DNA of 64,000 nt from Symploca sp. SIO3C6 (GTDB lineage Bacteria; Cyanobacteriota; Cyanobacteriia; Cyanobacteriales; Coleofasciculaceae). Of this stretch, positions 32,745 through 41,019 are shown in pieces. The stretch's first letter is position 1, and each line of letters begins with the position of its first letter. The stretch covers positions 36,566-100,565 of the forward strand of contig JAAHHJ010000021.1 in NCBI GenBank assembly GCA_010692425.1, in the 5' to 3' direction. The notes beneath the pieces were generated by a model that searched no databases, was not told where the DNA came from, and saw only the letters and a list, made by a program, of their open reading frames with translations. The position numbers and the translations under genes are program-made.

Positions 32745-33998
32745 CTAAAATCTCAAGCGATGTCGATAATTAGCGACTGACTCCACCAGCCCGATACCAA
32801 TAAAATTCGACAGCAATGACCAACGGGCATAACTCAAAAAAGGCAGCGGAATGCCTGTAATAGGAGCCAAACCAATATTCATGCCAATATTGATTACCGC
32901 CTGAAAAACAATCATCGATAGGACACCAATCGCCAGCAATGAGCCAAAGTCGTCCTTAGCATTTTGAGCAATAATCACTAAGCGCAGACAAAGTAACCAG
33001 AAGGCAAAGAGGACACACAAACAGCCAACAAAACCTAATTCTTCCCCAATTGCTGAGAAAATAAAATCAGTGTGCTGTTCAGGAATAAAGCGAAGTTGGG
33101 TTTGGCTGCCCTGATATAGTCCGCTTCCCCACATTTGACCAGCACCAATGGCAATCCGAGACTGGATTAGATGGTAGCCTCCTCCCAAGGGGTCTTTATC
33201 GGGGTCTAAAAATAGAGTCAGTCGGTCTTTTTGATAATCCTTAAGCAAACTCCAGAAAAAGCTGCCCAATGCTCCTGAAACTAAGTTTAGTACTAAAGCC
33301 CCTAAAGCTCCAGACCAGGGAAAAATAAAACTACGCCAGCCAACCACTACCATGGCTCCTACCCAGACAAACCAAGCAGGTAAAAACACACTCAACAAAA
33401 TTGCCGAAATAATTGGAGATGCTAAAAGCAGCAACCAGCCTGGATTAACATTAGCCCAGTAGAGCATTCCCATAGTAATGGCTCCAAATACCAGCGATGT
33501 GCCTAGGTTAGGCTCCAAAAATATTAAAATCCAAGGCATTGCTGCCACCGCTAATACTTTACAAACTCCCCCTAGGCTTGAGGTGGGTTGAGTTTGTAAA
33601 ATTGCTGCCAGGGTAATAATAAGCCCTATTTTGGCAAGCTCGGAGGGCTGAATTTGAAAACCAGCAATACTAATCCAACGCTGAGCACCATTGGCAGTAG
33701 TACCAATAAACATCACTGCTAGCAAGCAGAAATTAGTGATGCCATAGATGATCCAATGCCATTGTAGAAGGAGTTCGTAACGCGATCGCGCAAATAACAG
33801 TGCCAGTAATAAACCTACACCACCAACTGCCCAATGTGACCACCAGTCAGTAAGTCCCTCGTTGAGTTCAGTACTACGAATCATCAACCCACCAAGGAAA
33901 GTTAGACCAACACTTAATGCCAATAGCAGCCAGTCTATTTCTTGCCAGGGTGCTAGTAGAGACTTCCAGTGGATACCAATTAGTGGCTTTTGGAACAT
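32745..33998 (-). CDS. rodA: Rod-shape protein RodA (SEDS glycosyltransferase)
   Basis: 417 residues from ATG 33998 (MFQKPLIGIHWKSLL). The frame is open 99 bases further, but that part is a CTCCCCAT microsatellite encoding HLPISPSPHLPLSP. About 10 transmembrane helices. SEDS landmarks are GAQRWISIAGFQIQPSELAK and the catalytic-loop region DRLTLFLDPDKDPLGGGYHL, then SRIAIGAGQMWGSGLYQGSQ. It polymerises lipid II into glycan strands for cell elongation, with PBP2. The last conserved block reads SYARWSLLSNF where most relatives have SYG-x-S. It lies 138 bp downstream of mrp. Confidence 0.95.
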   Translation of the reverse strand: MFQKPLIGIHWKSLLAPWQEIDWLLLALSVGLTFLGGLMIRSTELNEGLTDWWSHWAVGGVGLLLALLFARSRYELLLQWHWIIYGITNFCLLAVMFIGTTANGAQRWISIAGFQIQPSELAKIGLIITLAAILQTQPTSSLGGVCKVLAVAAMPWILIFLEPNLGTSLVFGAITMGMLYWANVNPGWLLLLASPIISAILLSVFLPAWFVWVGAMVVVGWRSFIFPWSGALGALVLNLVSGALGSFFWSLLKDYQKDRLTLFLDPDKDPLGGGYHLIQSRIAIGAGQMWGSGLYQGSQTQLRFIPEQHTDFIFSAIGEELGFVGCLCVLFAFWLLCLRLVIIAQNAKDDFGSLLAIGVLSMIVFQAVINIGMNIGLAPITGIPLPFLSYARWSLLSNFIGIGLVESVANYRHRLRF

Positions 33999-34006
33999 AT
34001 TTTTAA

Positions 34007-34055
34007 GGGGGGAGAGGGGGAGATGGGGAGAGGGGGAGATGGGGAGATGGGGAGA
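34007..34055. repeat. GGGGAGAT short tandem repeat between mrp and rodA
   Basis: Five to six GGGGAGAT/GGGGGAGA units just upstream of the rodA start, extending its reading frame artificially. Confidence 0.93.
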
Positions 34056-34136
34056 TTTTTGTATACAGATTACCCTTACACTCCCCACACCTTCCAAACT
34101 CCCCCTTCTCTATTCAAGCTTCCCTCTCCTTCCAGG

Positions 34137-35204
34137 CTAATTACTGCTCAAAGCAGCGATTGAAACTTTAGCTGCAATCTGAGAGGCAATTGCTACTAGC
34201 GCCTTAGCAGAGGCTGAATCTGGCTCAGCGACGACAACTGGCAACCCCTTATCGCCCCCCTGACGCAAAGAAATTTCTAGGGGAATGCAACCTAGTAAGG
34301 GGATATTGAGTTCCTTAGATGTCTTTTCGCCTCCTCCTGAACCAAATAGATCATAATTTCGATCTGGCAGATCTGGTGGAATAAAATAACTCATATTTTC
34401 CACAATTCCTAAGACTGGCACTCCCATCTGCTGGAACATCTTTAGTCCTCGGCGAGAGTCTAACAGTGCTACATTTTGCGGTGTAGTAACAATTACTGCC
34501 CCTGCCATGGGTACAGCTTGAGTTAAGGTTAGCTGGGCATCGCCTGTTCCCGGTGGCATATCTACAATCAAGTAATCTAATTCTCCCCAATCTACCTGGT
34601 AGAGAAACTGGCGAATAATCCCATTCAACATTGGACCTCGCCAAATCACTGGTTGATCTGGATCAATCAAAAAAGCCATAGAAACTAATTTGACGCCGTG
34701 GTTAAAAGCTGGTTCTAACAACTCCCCCTGTTGAGTTTGCTGTACCATCACCTTAGCCTCAGCTAAACCCAACATTGTGGGAGCATTAGGTCCATAAATA
34801 TCAGCATCAATCAGACCTACTTTCGCTCCTGATTGCGCCAGTGCCACAGCAACATTCACTGCCACAGTACTCTTACCGACACCACCTTTACCACTCGAAA
34901 TTGCCAGAATATTTTTTACCTGGTCAATTCCTTGACGATCCGGCATTGATTTTTGTTGAGGCGTCTCAGCGGTGACATCCACCACCACCTCTTCAACACC
35001 AGGTAATTGCTTAACTGCTTTCTGGCAATCCTCAACAATAAATTCCCGCAAGGGGCAGGCAGGGGTAGTCAAAACCAAGGTGAAGTTAACAGAGCCATTA
35101 TCGATTTTGACATTCCGGATCATATTCAATTCCACCAAACTCTTGCGGAGCTCAGGGTCTTGTACCGGTCTTAATACTTCTAAAACTGCACTAGCATCGA
35201 GCAT
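34137..35204 (-). CDS. mrp: Mrp/ApbC-family iron-sulfur carrier ATPase
   Basis: 355 residues. An N-terminal DUF59/MIP18-like domain (1-85, LRPVQDPELRKSLVELNMIR) is followed by a P-loop ATPase with deviant Walker A SSGKGGVGKST (103-113) and LIVDMPPGTGDAQLTLTQ. Mrp/ApbC proteins assemble and transfer Fe-S clusters. The CxxC motif that binds the cluster in many homologues is absent: after ENMSYF comes IPPDLPDRNYDLFGSGGG, a form also known in cyanobacteria. It is first gene of an apparent mrp-rodA unit. Confidence 0.92.
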   Translation of the reverse strand: MLDASAVLEVLRPVQDPELRKSLVELNMIRNVKIDNGSVNFTLVLTTPACPLREFIVEDCQKAVKQLPGVEEVVVDVTAETPQQKSMPDRQGIDQVKNILAISSGKGGVGKSTVAVNVAVALAQSGAKVGLIDADIYGPNAPTMLGLAEAKVMVQQTQQGELLEPAFNHGVKLVSMAFLIDPDQPVIWRGPMLNGIIRQFLYQVDWGELDYLIVDMPPGTGDAQLTLTQAVPMAGAVIVTTPQNVALLDSRRGLKMFQQMGVPVLGIVENMSYFIPPDLPDRNYDLFGSGGGEKTSKELNIPLLGCIPLEISLRQGGDKGLPVVVAEPDSASAKALVAIASQIAAKVSIAALSSN

Positions 35205-35536
35205 ATTACTTTACTTTACTTTACCTGAGATTTTCCTGGGGAGTACATTGAGAGGATTGTTATAGTCACTCAGTCTATTAGATTGGTGAACATACTGGTG
35301 AGGCGAGCTACTAAGAAACCAGGAACAAGATAAATTCCACCTTTCCTTCAGACTAAAACTATATCTTAATTTTAAGGGTCTGCTGGTCTTGAAGCTTTTA
35401 TCTGGGTAATACCAATTATTTATCTAAGCTATTATTCGAGCTAGGGACAAGAAGACAAAGAACTTTAAATTCTAAAGTCATTGTCTTTAATCTCCCCCTC
35501 CCCCCATCTCCCCATCTCCCCATCTCCCTTGCTTTC
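35205..35536. other. Intergenic region with CTCCCCAT repeat
   Basis: No gene. A microsatellite lies at 35491-35528 directly after the stop of the SRPBCC gene. The mrp promoter should lie near 35210-35350. Confidence 0.45.
35491..35528. repeat. (CTCCCCAT)n short tandem repeat
   Basis: Four to five units CTCCCCCT/CTCCCCAT. Confidence 0.92.
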
Positions 35537-36019
35537 TTACAAAGCAGCCACCCGCTCTGCTGCCTGTGCTAACTCAGCTGCTAAACGCGCTGCATAGGGG
35601 CGAATGAAACACCAGAGCAAGGGAGAGAGTAAACCACGTAGAGTTACAGAACAGGAGACGTAGGTACCACAAACTGTAGACTCAACATGATATGTTACAC
35701 GGTTTTCCAAGCCTGGGATTGTCAGTACACGCACGCTTAGTAATTCACCTGGTTTGACACGCTCAACAAAAATTCGCACGGGAATTGGGATTAAGCGAGT
35801 CACTACCTTGTAAATTAAACCGGGTTTAGCGATTAATCCCCTAGGAGCATTGGTACTTGAAAATAGGGGATTCCAGGAAATATCAGCCAAATTAATTAAT
35901 TTGTGCCAGAGCACCTCCACCGGAGCATTACTAAGGGCGCGATAAGTCCTGAATAGAGAAAACTTGCACCAGAGACCACCTCTGGCAGCAACTAACTTGA
36001 AGGAAAAATTGAGAATCAC
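35537..36019 (-). CDS. SRPBCC-family protein
   Basis: 160 residues from GTG 36019 (VILNFSFKLVAARGG), chosen because GGAGG sits 6 bases upstream; the ORF extends 30 bases more. LSNAPVEVLWHKLINLADIS and GLIYKVVTRLIPIPVRIFVE, then LLSVRVLTIPGLENRVTYHV ESTVCGTYV-type strands fit a START/SRPBCC lipid- or ligand-binding fold (first strand, two helices, long beta-sheet, final helix RLAAELAQAAERVAAL). The ligand is unknown. It is divergent from hemF, 340 bp away. Confidence 0.75.
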   Translation of the reverse strand: MILNFSFKLVAARGGLWCKFSLFRTYRALSNAPVEVLWHKLINLADISWNPLFSSTNAPRGLIAKPGLIYKVVTRLIPIPVRIFVERVKPGELLSVRVLTIPGLENRVTYHVESTVCGTYVSCSVTLRGLLSPLLWCFIRPYAARLAAELAQAAERVAAL

Positions 36020-36359
36020 AATACACCTCCGATGGCAATGCTCAGGCAAATTTTTGTATAGGTTTTGTATAGATATGCAAACTACCCTGGCAGCAAAATC
36101 CCTCTAATTAGGATAGAGTCACAACTCTTTAAAAAACCAATTGGCAATAGGGAAACTAGTTGGTGCTTTTACTGAACCAATCCAAGATACTCTATGTAAA
36201 GTACCCCAACAGTCCAAGCGCGAGTTTTGGCATTGATTCTGAAGAGAAAATGTTCTAGAGAAACTAGAGCATAGCATCAAACAGAGTCACACCCCTTGAA
36301 TTATCAAGACTCCCAGAGGCTGCAATCGGCCTTGGGTTTAACTACACGAGATTGAGATT
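36020..36359. other. Divergent promoter region SRPBCC / hemF
   Basis: No gene or repeat recognised. It should contain the hemF promoter. Confidence 0.4.
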
Positions 36360-37406
36360 ATGACAGCTTTGAAGACAGATGCAACAACTGATGTTAATTC
36401 TTTACCTACTGCTGGATCTAGGGACAGAGTTAAGCAGCTAATGCAGCAGTTGCAAGATAAAATTTGTGATGCCCTAGAGGAGCTCGATGGTGTTAGCAGT
36501 TTCCGTGAAGATGCTTGGGAGCGTGAAGAAGGCGGTGGCGGACGTTCCCGTGTTCTCAGTGAAGGTGGAGTCTTTGAGCAGGCTGGGGTAAATTTTTCGG
36601 AAGTTTGGGGAAACCAACTACCACCTTCTATTCTGGCACAGCGCCCGGAAGCTAAAGGGCATGGTTTCTTTGCTACAGGCACATCTTTGGTGCTGCATCC
36701 TCGTAATCCCTATATCCCTACAGTTCATCTCAACTATCGCTACTTTGAAGCAGGGCCTGTGTGGTGGTTTGGAGGGGGTGTGGATTTGACACCCTATTAT
36801 CCCTTTGCAGAAGATGCAGCCCATTTCCATCGCACTCTGAAGGCTGGCTGTGATGCCCACCACCAGGAGTATTATCCAGTATTCAAGCACTGGTGTGATG
36901 AATATTTTTATTTGAAACACCGTCAAGAGATGCGGGGTGTCGGCGGCATCTTTTTTGATTATCAAGATGGTACAGGAGCATTATATCGTGGCCCCCACCC
37001 AGATGGTTCAGCAGCAGCTTATAGTGACAAATTAGGAGTTTTAGAGCCTCGCAGTTGGGAAGAGGTATTTGCTTTTGTGCAAGGGTCTTCTGAGACGTTT
37101 TTACCAGCTTACTTGCCCATTGCTCAGAGCCGTCGAGAAATGTCCTATGGCGATCGCCAACGCAATTTCCAGTTATATCGTCGTGGTCGCTACGTCGAGT
37201 TTAACCTGGTCTATGACCGGGGAACAATATTTGGTCTGCAAACAAACGGGCGTACTGAATCAATTTTGATGTCTCTACCACCCCTAGTGCGCTGGCAATA
37301 CAGCTACCATCCTGAGCCAAATACCCCAGAATCAGAACTGTATGAAATATTCCTCAAGCCTCAAGAGTGGGCTCAGTGGAAACCCTCAACTTCAGAAAAA
37401 ATCTGA
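36360..37406 (+). CDS. hemF: Oxygen-dependent coproporphyrinogen III oxidase
   Basis: 348 residues, full length. Signatures are [71 protein letters not shown] and GGIFFDYQD, then [16 protein letters not shown] and [19 protein letters not shown]. It converts coproporphyrinogen III to protoporphyrinogen IX with O2 in haem and chlorophyll synthesis, in the cytoplasm. ATG at 36360 follows a weak ribosome site. It stands alone as a transcription unit. Confidence 0.98.
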   Translation: MTALKTDATTDVNSLPTAGSRDRVKQLMQQLQDKICDALEELDGVSSFREDAWEREEGGGGRSRVLSEGGVFEQAGVNFSEVWGNQLPPSILAQRPEAKGHGFFATGTSLVLHPRNPYIPTVHLNYRYFEAGPVWWFGGGVDLTPYYPFAEDAAHFHRTLKAGCDAHHQEYYPVFKHWCDEYFYLKHRQEMRGVGGIFFDYQDGTGALYRGPHPDGSAAAYSDKLGVLEPRSWEEVFAFVQGSSETFLPAYLPIAQSRREMSYGDRQRNFQLYRRGRYVEFNLVYDRGTIFGLQTNGRTESILMSLPPLVRWQYSYHPEPNTPESELYEIFLKPQEWAQWKPSTSEKI

Positions 37407-37557
37407 GTTAGACTACTGGAAGATAAGTAGCCAAAGGTGTGCAATCAGGGTGATATTTGTTGCTACTGAGTTTTTACAACTTAGTTGAGGCACCCTAAAA
37501 CCCAATCATAATGTTCCCTTGAGATTCAAGGGGACTAGCCGCTGCTCAGAGGTACTG

Positions 37558-37926
37558 ATGATTCATATCGATCAGAAAACGCACACAACGCAAGATGGTA
37601 CGACCGTCATTATTTTGGCACCAGTCGGACGCTTAGATATCACTACAGCTTGGCAATTCCGCCTGAAGCTGCAAGAGTGTATTTCTCAACTCAGCCACCA
37701 TTTGGTGGTTAATCTGAGTCAGGTTAACTTTATCGATAGCTCTGGTCTGACATCCTTAGTGGCAGGAATGCGGGATGCTGACAAAGTTAAAGGTAGTTTT
37801 CGCATTTGCAATGTCCACCCAGAAGCCAAACTTGTGTTCGAGGTGACAATGATGGATTCAGTGTTTGCAATCTTTGAGACTGAGGAACAAGCTTTGGAAG
37901 TTGTTCCCCGCACGATCAAAACCTGA
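37558..37926 (+). CDS. STAS-domain anti-sigma-factor antagonist
   Basis: About 122 residues from ATG 37558 (MIHIDQKTHTTQDGTTVIIL); the frame is open 39 bases upstream without protein-like content. The STAS fold shows APVGRLDITTAWQFR, then LVVNLSQVNFIDSSGLTSLV with the phospho-acceptor Ser61 (DSSGL). Such SpoIIAA/RsbV-type proteins bind anti-sigma kinases in partner-switching, releasing sigma factors or other outputs when dephosphorylated. No partner kinase is adjacent. Confidence 0.9.
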   Translation: MIHIDQKTHTTQDGTTVIILAPVGRLDITTAWQFRLKLQECISQLSHHLVVNLSQVNFIDSSGLTSLVAGMRDADKVKGSFRICNVHPEAKLVFEVTMMDSVFAIFETEEQALEVVPRTIKT

Positions 37927-38578
37927 GGTCTTCCATCAGCTGTCACACATTTAACTTATATTTTTATAGAGAGGGAGGGGTTTGAAGCTCTTATACTTCT
38001 ACATCTAGTTTTTTAGACGGAGATTTCCTGCCCACGTGTTGATGAACAACCCAAGCAGTGGGATCCATCAGGAAAATAAGTGTCTAGAGGAACGTATCGG
38101 AAAAAAAACAAAAAATAACTTATTTTCGAGAGTTAGCCATTGGTTAAAACCAATGGTAGTGGAGCGAGATACTCCGATTTATCCCGGCGATAAATCACAC
38201 TAGTTCTGGTGTATAATTATCGTACCGATTCAGGCAGCCTCAGTTTTTTTCTAGTCACAGTTGGTGAAAAAACCGACAGCTAGGAAGACTTTCGCTTGGC
38301 AGCAACTGGGGTAGAACTCTTTAAATGTAGAGACACAGTTAAGCCAACGCCAAGCCTTGGTCTGTAGGTCATTTTTGAGAGTGCCTACCAGATGCAAAAT
38401 CTGGGAAACTCTTGTGGAGGAGTGTCATTTTAATGTACTCTGCAACAATTGCTTGAATCCTCGTCGTTTTAACGCGGCCAGAGGTCAAAATAAACCTTAA
38501 CTGCAGCCAAGCTTGGTTAAAATCTATGAACAGCCTTTAGCCGTTAAAATAGCTCAAGTTTCCCTTAAAGTCTATTTT
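37927..38578. other. Long gene-free leader region before thf1
   Basis: 652 bp with no gene. It contains two perfect hairpins: CCATTGGTT/AACCAATGG at 38137-38156 (2-nt loop) and GATTTATC/GATAAATC at 38176-38196. A small RNA or a structured 5' leader is possible but unproven. Confidence 0.5.
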
Positions 38579-39346
38579 GTGAATAACCCTCCCACAGTCT
38601 CAGATACCAAAAGAGGTTTCTACAGCCATCACACCCGCCCTGTTAACTCAATCTACCGAAGGGTGGTTGAAGAGTTAATGGTAGAGATGCATTTGCTCTC
38701 AGTTAATACTGATTTTCGTTATGATCCTATCTATGCCCTCGGCGTAGTAACGGCATTTGATCGCCTAATGCAAGGCTATCAACCAGAGCAGGATAAAGAG
38801 TCTATTTTTAACGCGCTTTGCCTATCAGTGGGAGCACAGCCACAACAGTATCGACAGGATGCGCAACGACTAGAGGCAATGGCTAGCAGTTTTTCCTTTA
38901 AAGACTTGCTCAGTTGGTTCAATTCTCCAACCTCAGCAGAAGGGCTTGAAGATTTGCACGCTGCTGTAGCTGCACTGCTACAAAATCCTAAGTTCAAGTA
39001 CAGCCGCCTGTTTGCTATTGGCATATACACTCTACTAGAAAAGGCAGATTCCAGCTTGGTTAAGGATGAAAAGCAGTGTAAGGAAGCATTAACTGAGATT
39101 AGTAATACTCTGAATCTCCCTGTAGAGAAGCTGCAAAAAGATCTAGAGTTGTACCGCAGTAACTTAGCTAAAATGGAGCAGGCTCAAAGCGTTATGGCAG
39201 ATGTGATTGAAGCCTCACGCAAAAAACGTCAGCAGCAATCTCAGGAAAAGCAGGAGTCTGAGCAAAACAATCAGACACCAACGCCTGCGGGCGATTCTCA
39301 GGAAGATTCAGCCAATCCTGAAGAAGATGAAGCCCCCTCTGCTTAA
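38579..39346 (+). CDS. thf1: Thylakoid formation protein Thf1 / Psb29
   Basis: 255 residues. GTG at 38579 (VNNPPTVSDTKRGFYSHHTR) fits the family N-terminus; the frame is open 66 bases further. Landmarks are PVNSIYRRVVEELMVEMHLL, FRYDPIYALGVVTAFDRLMQ GYQP-type sequence, and FKYSRLFAIGIYTLLEKADS. The C-terminus is a charged coiled coil. Thf1/Psb29 helps photosystem II biogenesis and FtsH protease stability at the thylakoid. A strong CCCCAACCT/AGGTTGGGG hairpin follows the stop within 20 bases. Confidence 0.95.
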   Translation: MNNPPTVSDTKRGFYSHHTRPVNSIYRRVVEELMVEMHLLSVNTDFRYDPIYALGVVTAFDRLMQGYQPEQDKESIFNALCLSVGAQPQQYRQDAQRLEAMASSFSFKDLLSWFNSPTSAEGLEDLHAAVAALLQNPKFKYSRLFAIGIYTLLEKADSSLVKDEKQCKEALTEISNTLNLPVEKLQKDLELYRSNLAKMEQAQSVMADVIEASRKKRQQQSQEKQESEQNNQTPTPAGDSQEDSANPEEDEAPSA

Positions 39347-39363
39347 GTGTAAAGTGTGAAGTA

Positions 39364-39731
39364 CCCCAACCTGCTTCGCTGAGGTTGGGGCTTCCAACTA
39401 CAGCTCAACTCAGGGACGGTCTTATTAGCCTTTGGGATTTCCCGTCTCTACCGCCGATGCCTCAATGCCTGAAAGCACATTGGTCTTACTCAGTGTCCAC
39501 AGGCAGCAGTCCGTCTTCCACAGACCGATATTTTTCTGATTCTACAGGCAGATCAGCATGGATATCTTTAGATCCAGCGGCAAGCATATTACTGCTACTT
39601 TGAAGTTAGCCTGTCTGATAGTCCATACAGTGAGGCGGGTCAACGACCACTTGCATTGTAACATTTGTGGGACTACGTTCCTCCGTCACACCGCTTACAT
39701 CCCCTACCTACAGAGGAAGGGGATGTAAGCG
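39364..39731 (-). pseudogene. IS200/IS605-type tnpB remnant
   Basis: The minus strand, read across frames, gives HADLPVESEK, then EDGLLPVDTE followed by a stop, GIEASAVETGNPK, then NKTVPELSCSWKPQPQRSRL. This resembles C-terminal ends of cyanobacterial IS200/IS605 TnpB, broken by stops and frameshifts. Its 3' end is the CCCCAACCT/AGGTTGGGG hairpin at 39364-39390. A 14-bp perfect stem CGCTTACATCCCCT / AGGGGATGTAAGCG (39692-39731) lies at the other side. The element is dead. Confidence 0.5.
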
Positions 39732-39820
39732 ATTGTCGTTAAAATCATTAAGTGTGAAATTCCCTTCCAGGCAGCTTATAAAACTAAGTTCAGTATTCAT
39801 AGCTCCTAGAAGTACTATCG

Positions 39821-39858
39821 GCAATGAACCATGAACCATGAGCTATGAACCATGAGCA
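39821..39858. repeat. ATGAACCATGAGCA-type short tandem repeat
   Basis: Units ATGAACC, ATGAACC, ATGAGCT, ATGAACC, ATGAGCA directly after the rplT stop codon (minus-strand gene). Confidence 0.92.
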
Positions 39859-39867
39859 TCACAGGCA

Positions 39868-40224
39868 CTATTTTCCAGCCTGCGCTGCCAATTCTACCAC
39901 TTTCTGGAAACCAGATGGATCTAAAACTGCTAGTTGTGCCAGCATTTTACGGTTAATCTGGATATTCGCTTTTTTCATTTGACCCATCAGTTGACTATAA
40001 CTAATGCCATGTTGGCGTGCTGCCGCGTTGATGCGAGTAATCCAGAGACGCCGAAAATCGCGCTTACGCTTGCGGCGATCCCGATAGGCGTTGCGTAGCG
40101 CCTTCATCACCTGTTGATTGGCAGTGCGGAATAGCTTGGAGTGCGAACCACGGAAGCCCTTAGCAAGTTTAAGGATTTTTTTGCGTCGCTTACGAGCGAC
40201 GTTACCACGTTTTACCCTTGTCAT
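39868..40224 (-). CDS. rplT: 50S ribosomal protein L20
   Basis: 118 residues starting [20 protein letters not shown], with [32 protein letters not shown]-type and [20 protein letters not shown] blocks. Full length and complete. L20 binds 23S rRNA early in large-subunit assembly. It is downstream of rpmI on the same strand with a 158-bp gap, the usual rpmI-rplT operon. In many bacteria L20 represses this operon through the rpmI leader; no such site was identified here. Confidence 0.98.
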   Translation of the reverse strand: MTRVKRGNVARKRRKKILKLAKGFRGSHSKLFRTANQQVMKALRNAYRDRRKRKRDFRRLWITRINAAARQHGISYSQLMGQMKKANIQINRKMLAQLAVLDPSGFQKVVELAAQAGK

Positions 40225-40382
40225 GGATCTTTATTAGTTACTAGTTACTGAATTAGAATTCTTGACTGACGCAACAGCGATACTGCCGAAGGCAATCGAG
40301 TAGGTAGCAGGGAACAGCAAACGACACTTGAGGCAAATAGCATCGGAAAATTTATTTGCACTAGAGGTCTATTAAATAACCC

Positions 40383-40580
40383 CTATAGATAAGGCAACAT
40401 CAAGCGCACATTCTCGTCATCTCTTTCATTTACCAGAGTCAGTGCAGATAAACGTCGTGTTCTTTCTGAACCTTTGTGTTCTAATAAATGGTTTTTGAAG
40501 GCTTTGCGGCGTCTAATCTTGCCACTGCCAGTAGCTCTAAAACGCTTGGCCGCTGATCTGCGGGTTTTAAGTTTGGGCAT
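40383..40580 (-). CDS. rpmI: 50S ribosomal protein L35
   Basis: 65 residues from ATG 40580 ([20 protein letters not shown]). The frame begins 21 bases earlier but the family starts with [26 protein letters not shown] and RRLSALTLV complete the family pattern. It is a basic ribosomal protein of the large subunit, first gene of the rpmI-rplT pair. infC is not in the window. Confidence 0.98.
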   Translation of the reverse strand: MPKLKTRRSAAKRFRATGSGKIRRRKAFKNHLLEHKGSERTRRLSALTLVNERDDENVRLMLPYL

Positions 40581-40640
40581 GCTGATTACAATTAAGGACA
40601 CGATCTATGATTTTACTACTAAAGTGGCTTGGAAGGGAAG

Positions 40641-40689
40641 AGGGGGAGAGGGGGAGACACGGAGAGGGGGAGACGCGGAGAGGGGGAGA
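40641..40689. repeat. GGGGGAGA short tandem repeat
   Basis: Imperfect units GGGGGAGA and CGGAGAGG upstream of rpmI. Confidence 0.85.
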
Positions 40690-40808
40690 AATTATTCTTT
40701 TGGGCTGCCGTTACATAGGACTTGCTGAATAAGTCTAAAACTTTTATAAATCAATGGTTTAGCCCTCAGATAAAGTTGATAAAGTCCAAGAAATAAGTTT
40801 CTCTAGCT

Positions 40809-41000
40809 TCAAAACCCACCATACACTTCTAAATTTTCTATAGAACCCATTTGAGATCTTTTTCTTGAAAAAGTAGTCTCTTCAGGGGCTGGTATATCCA
40901 GCAATTTAACGCCAGAATAGGGGCTTTGCTGAAGCATTGATTCCCAGTAATGGTGAAAGCGATAAACTGTAAGGCTTATGATTAGATGAGGAGACCCCAA
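40809..41000 (-). CDS. Doubtful small ORF, possible gene remnant
   Basis: 63 codons, reading LTVYRFHHYWESMLQQSPYS, then GVKLLDIPAPEETTFSRKRS, QMGSIENLEVYGGF. The composition is protein-like, but no family is recognised, and it sits between an IS-like motif and the helicase stop. It could be the relic of a larger gene or a real small protein. Confidence 0.3.
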   Translation of the reverse strand: MGSPHLIISLTVYRFHHYWESMLQQSPYSGVKLLDIPAPEETTFSRKRSQMGSIENLEVYGGF

Positions 41001-41019
41001 AAAACCTTTTTAGCAAACT

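Larger units (their letters stand above)
40581..41019. other. Intergenic region with repeats, possible relic ORF
   Basis: Holds a G-rich microsatellite (40641-40689), the motif TGCTGAATAAGTCTAAAA (about 40730-40747) and a doubtful 63-codon minus-strand ORF. Confidence 0.45.

Noticed and set aside
33999-34097. N-terminal 33-residue extension of RodA
   Set aside because: It is translated microsatellite (Ser/Pro/His/Leu-rich); the family starts near the internal Met at 33998.
39385-39603. 72-codon forward ORF after thf1
   Set aside because: It is the antisense of a TnpB-like remnant on the other strand.
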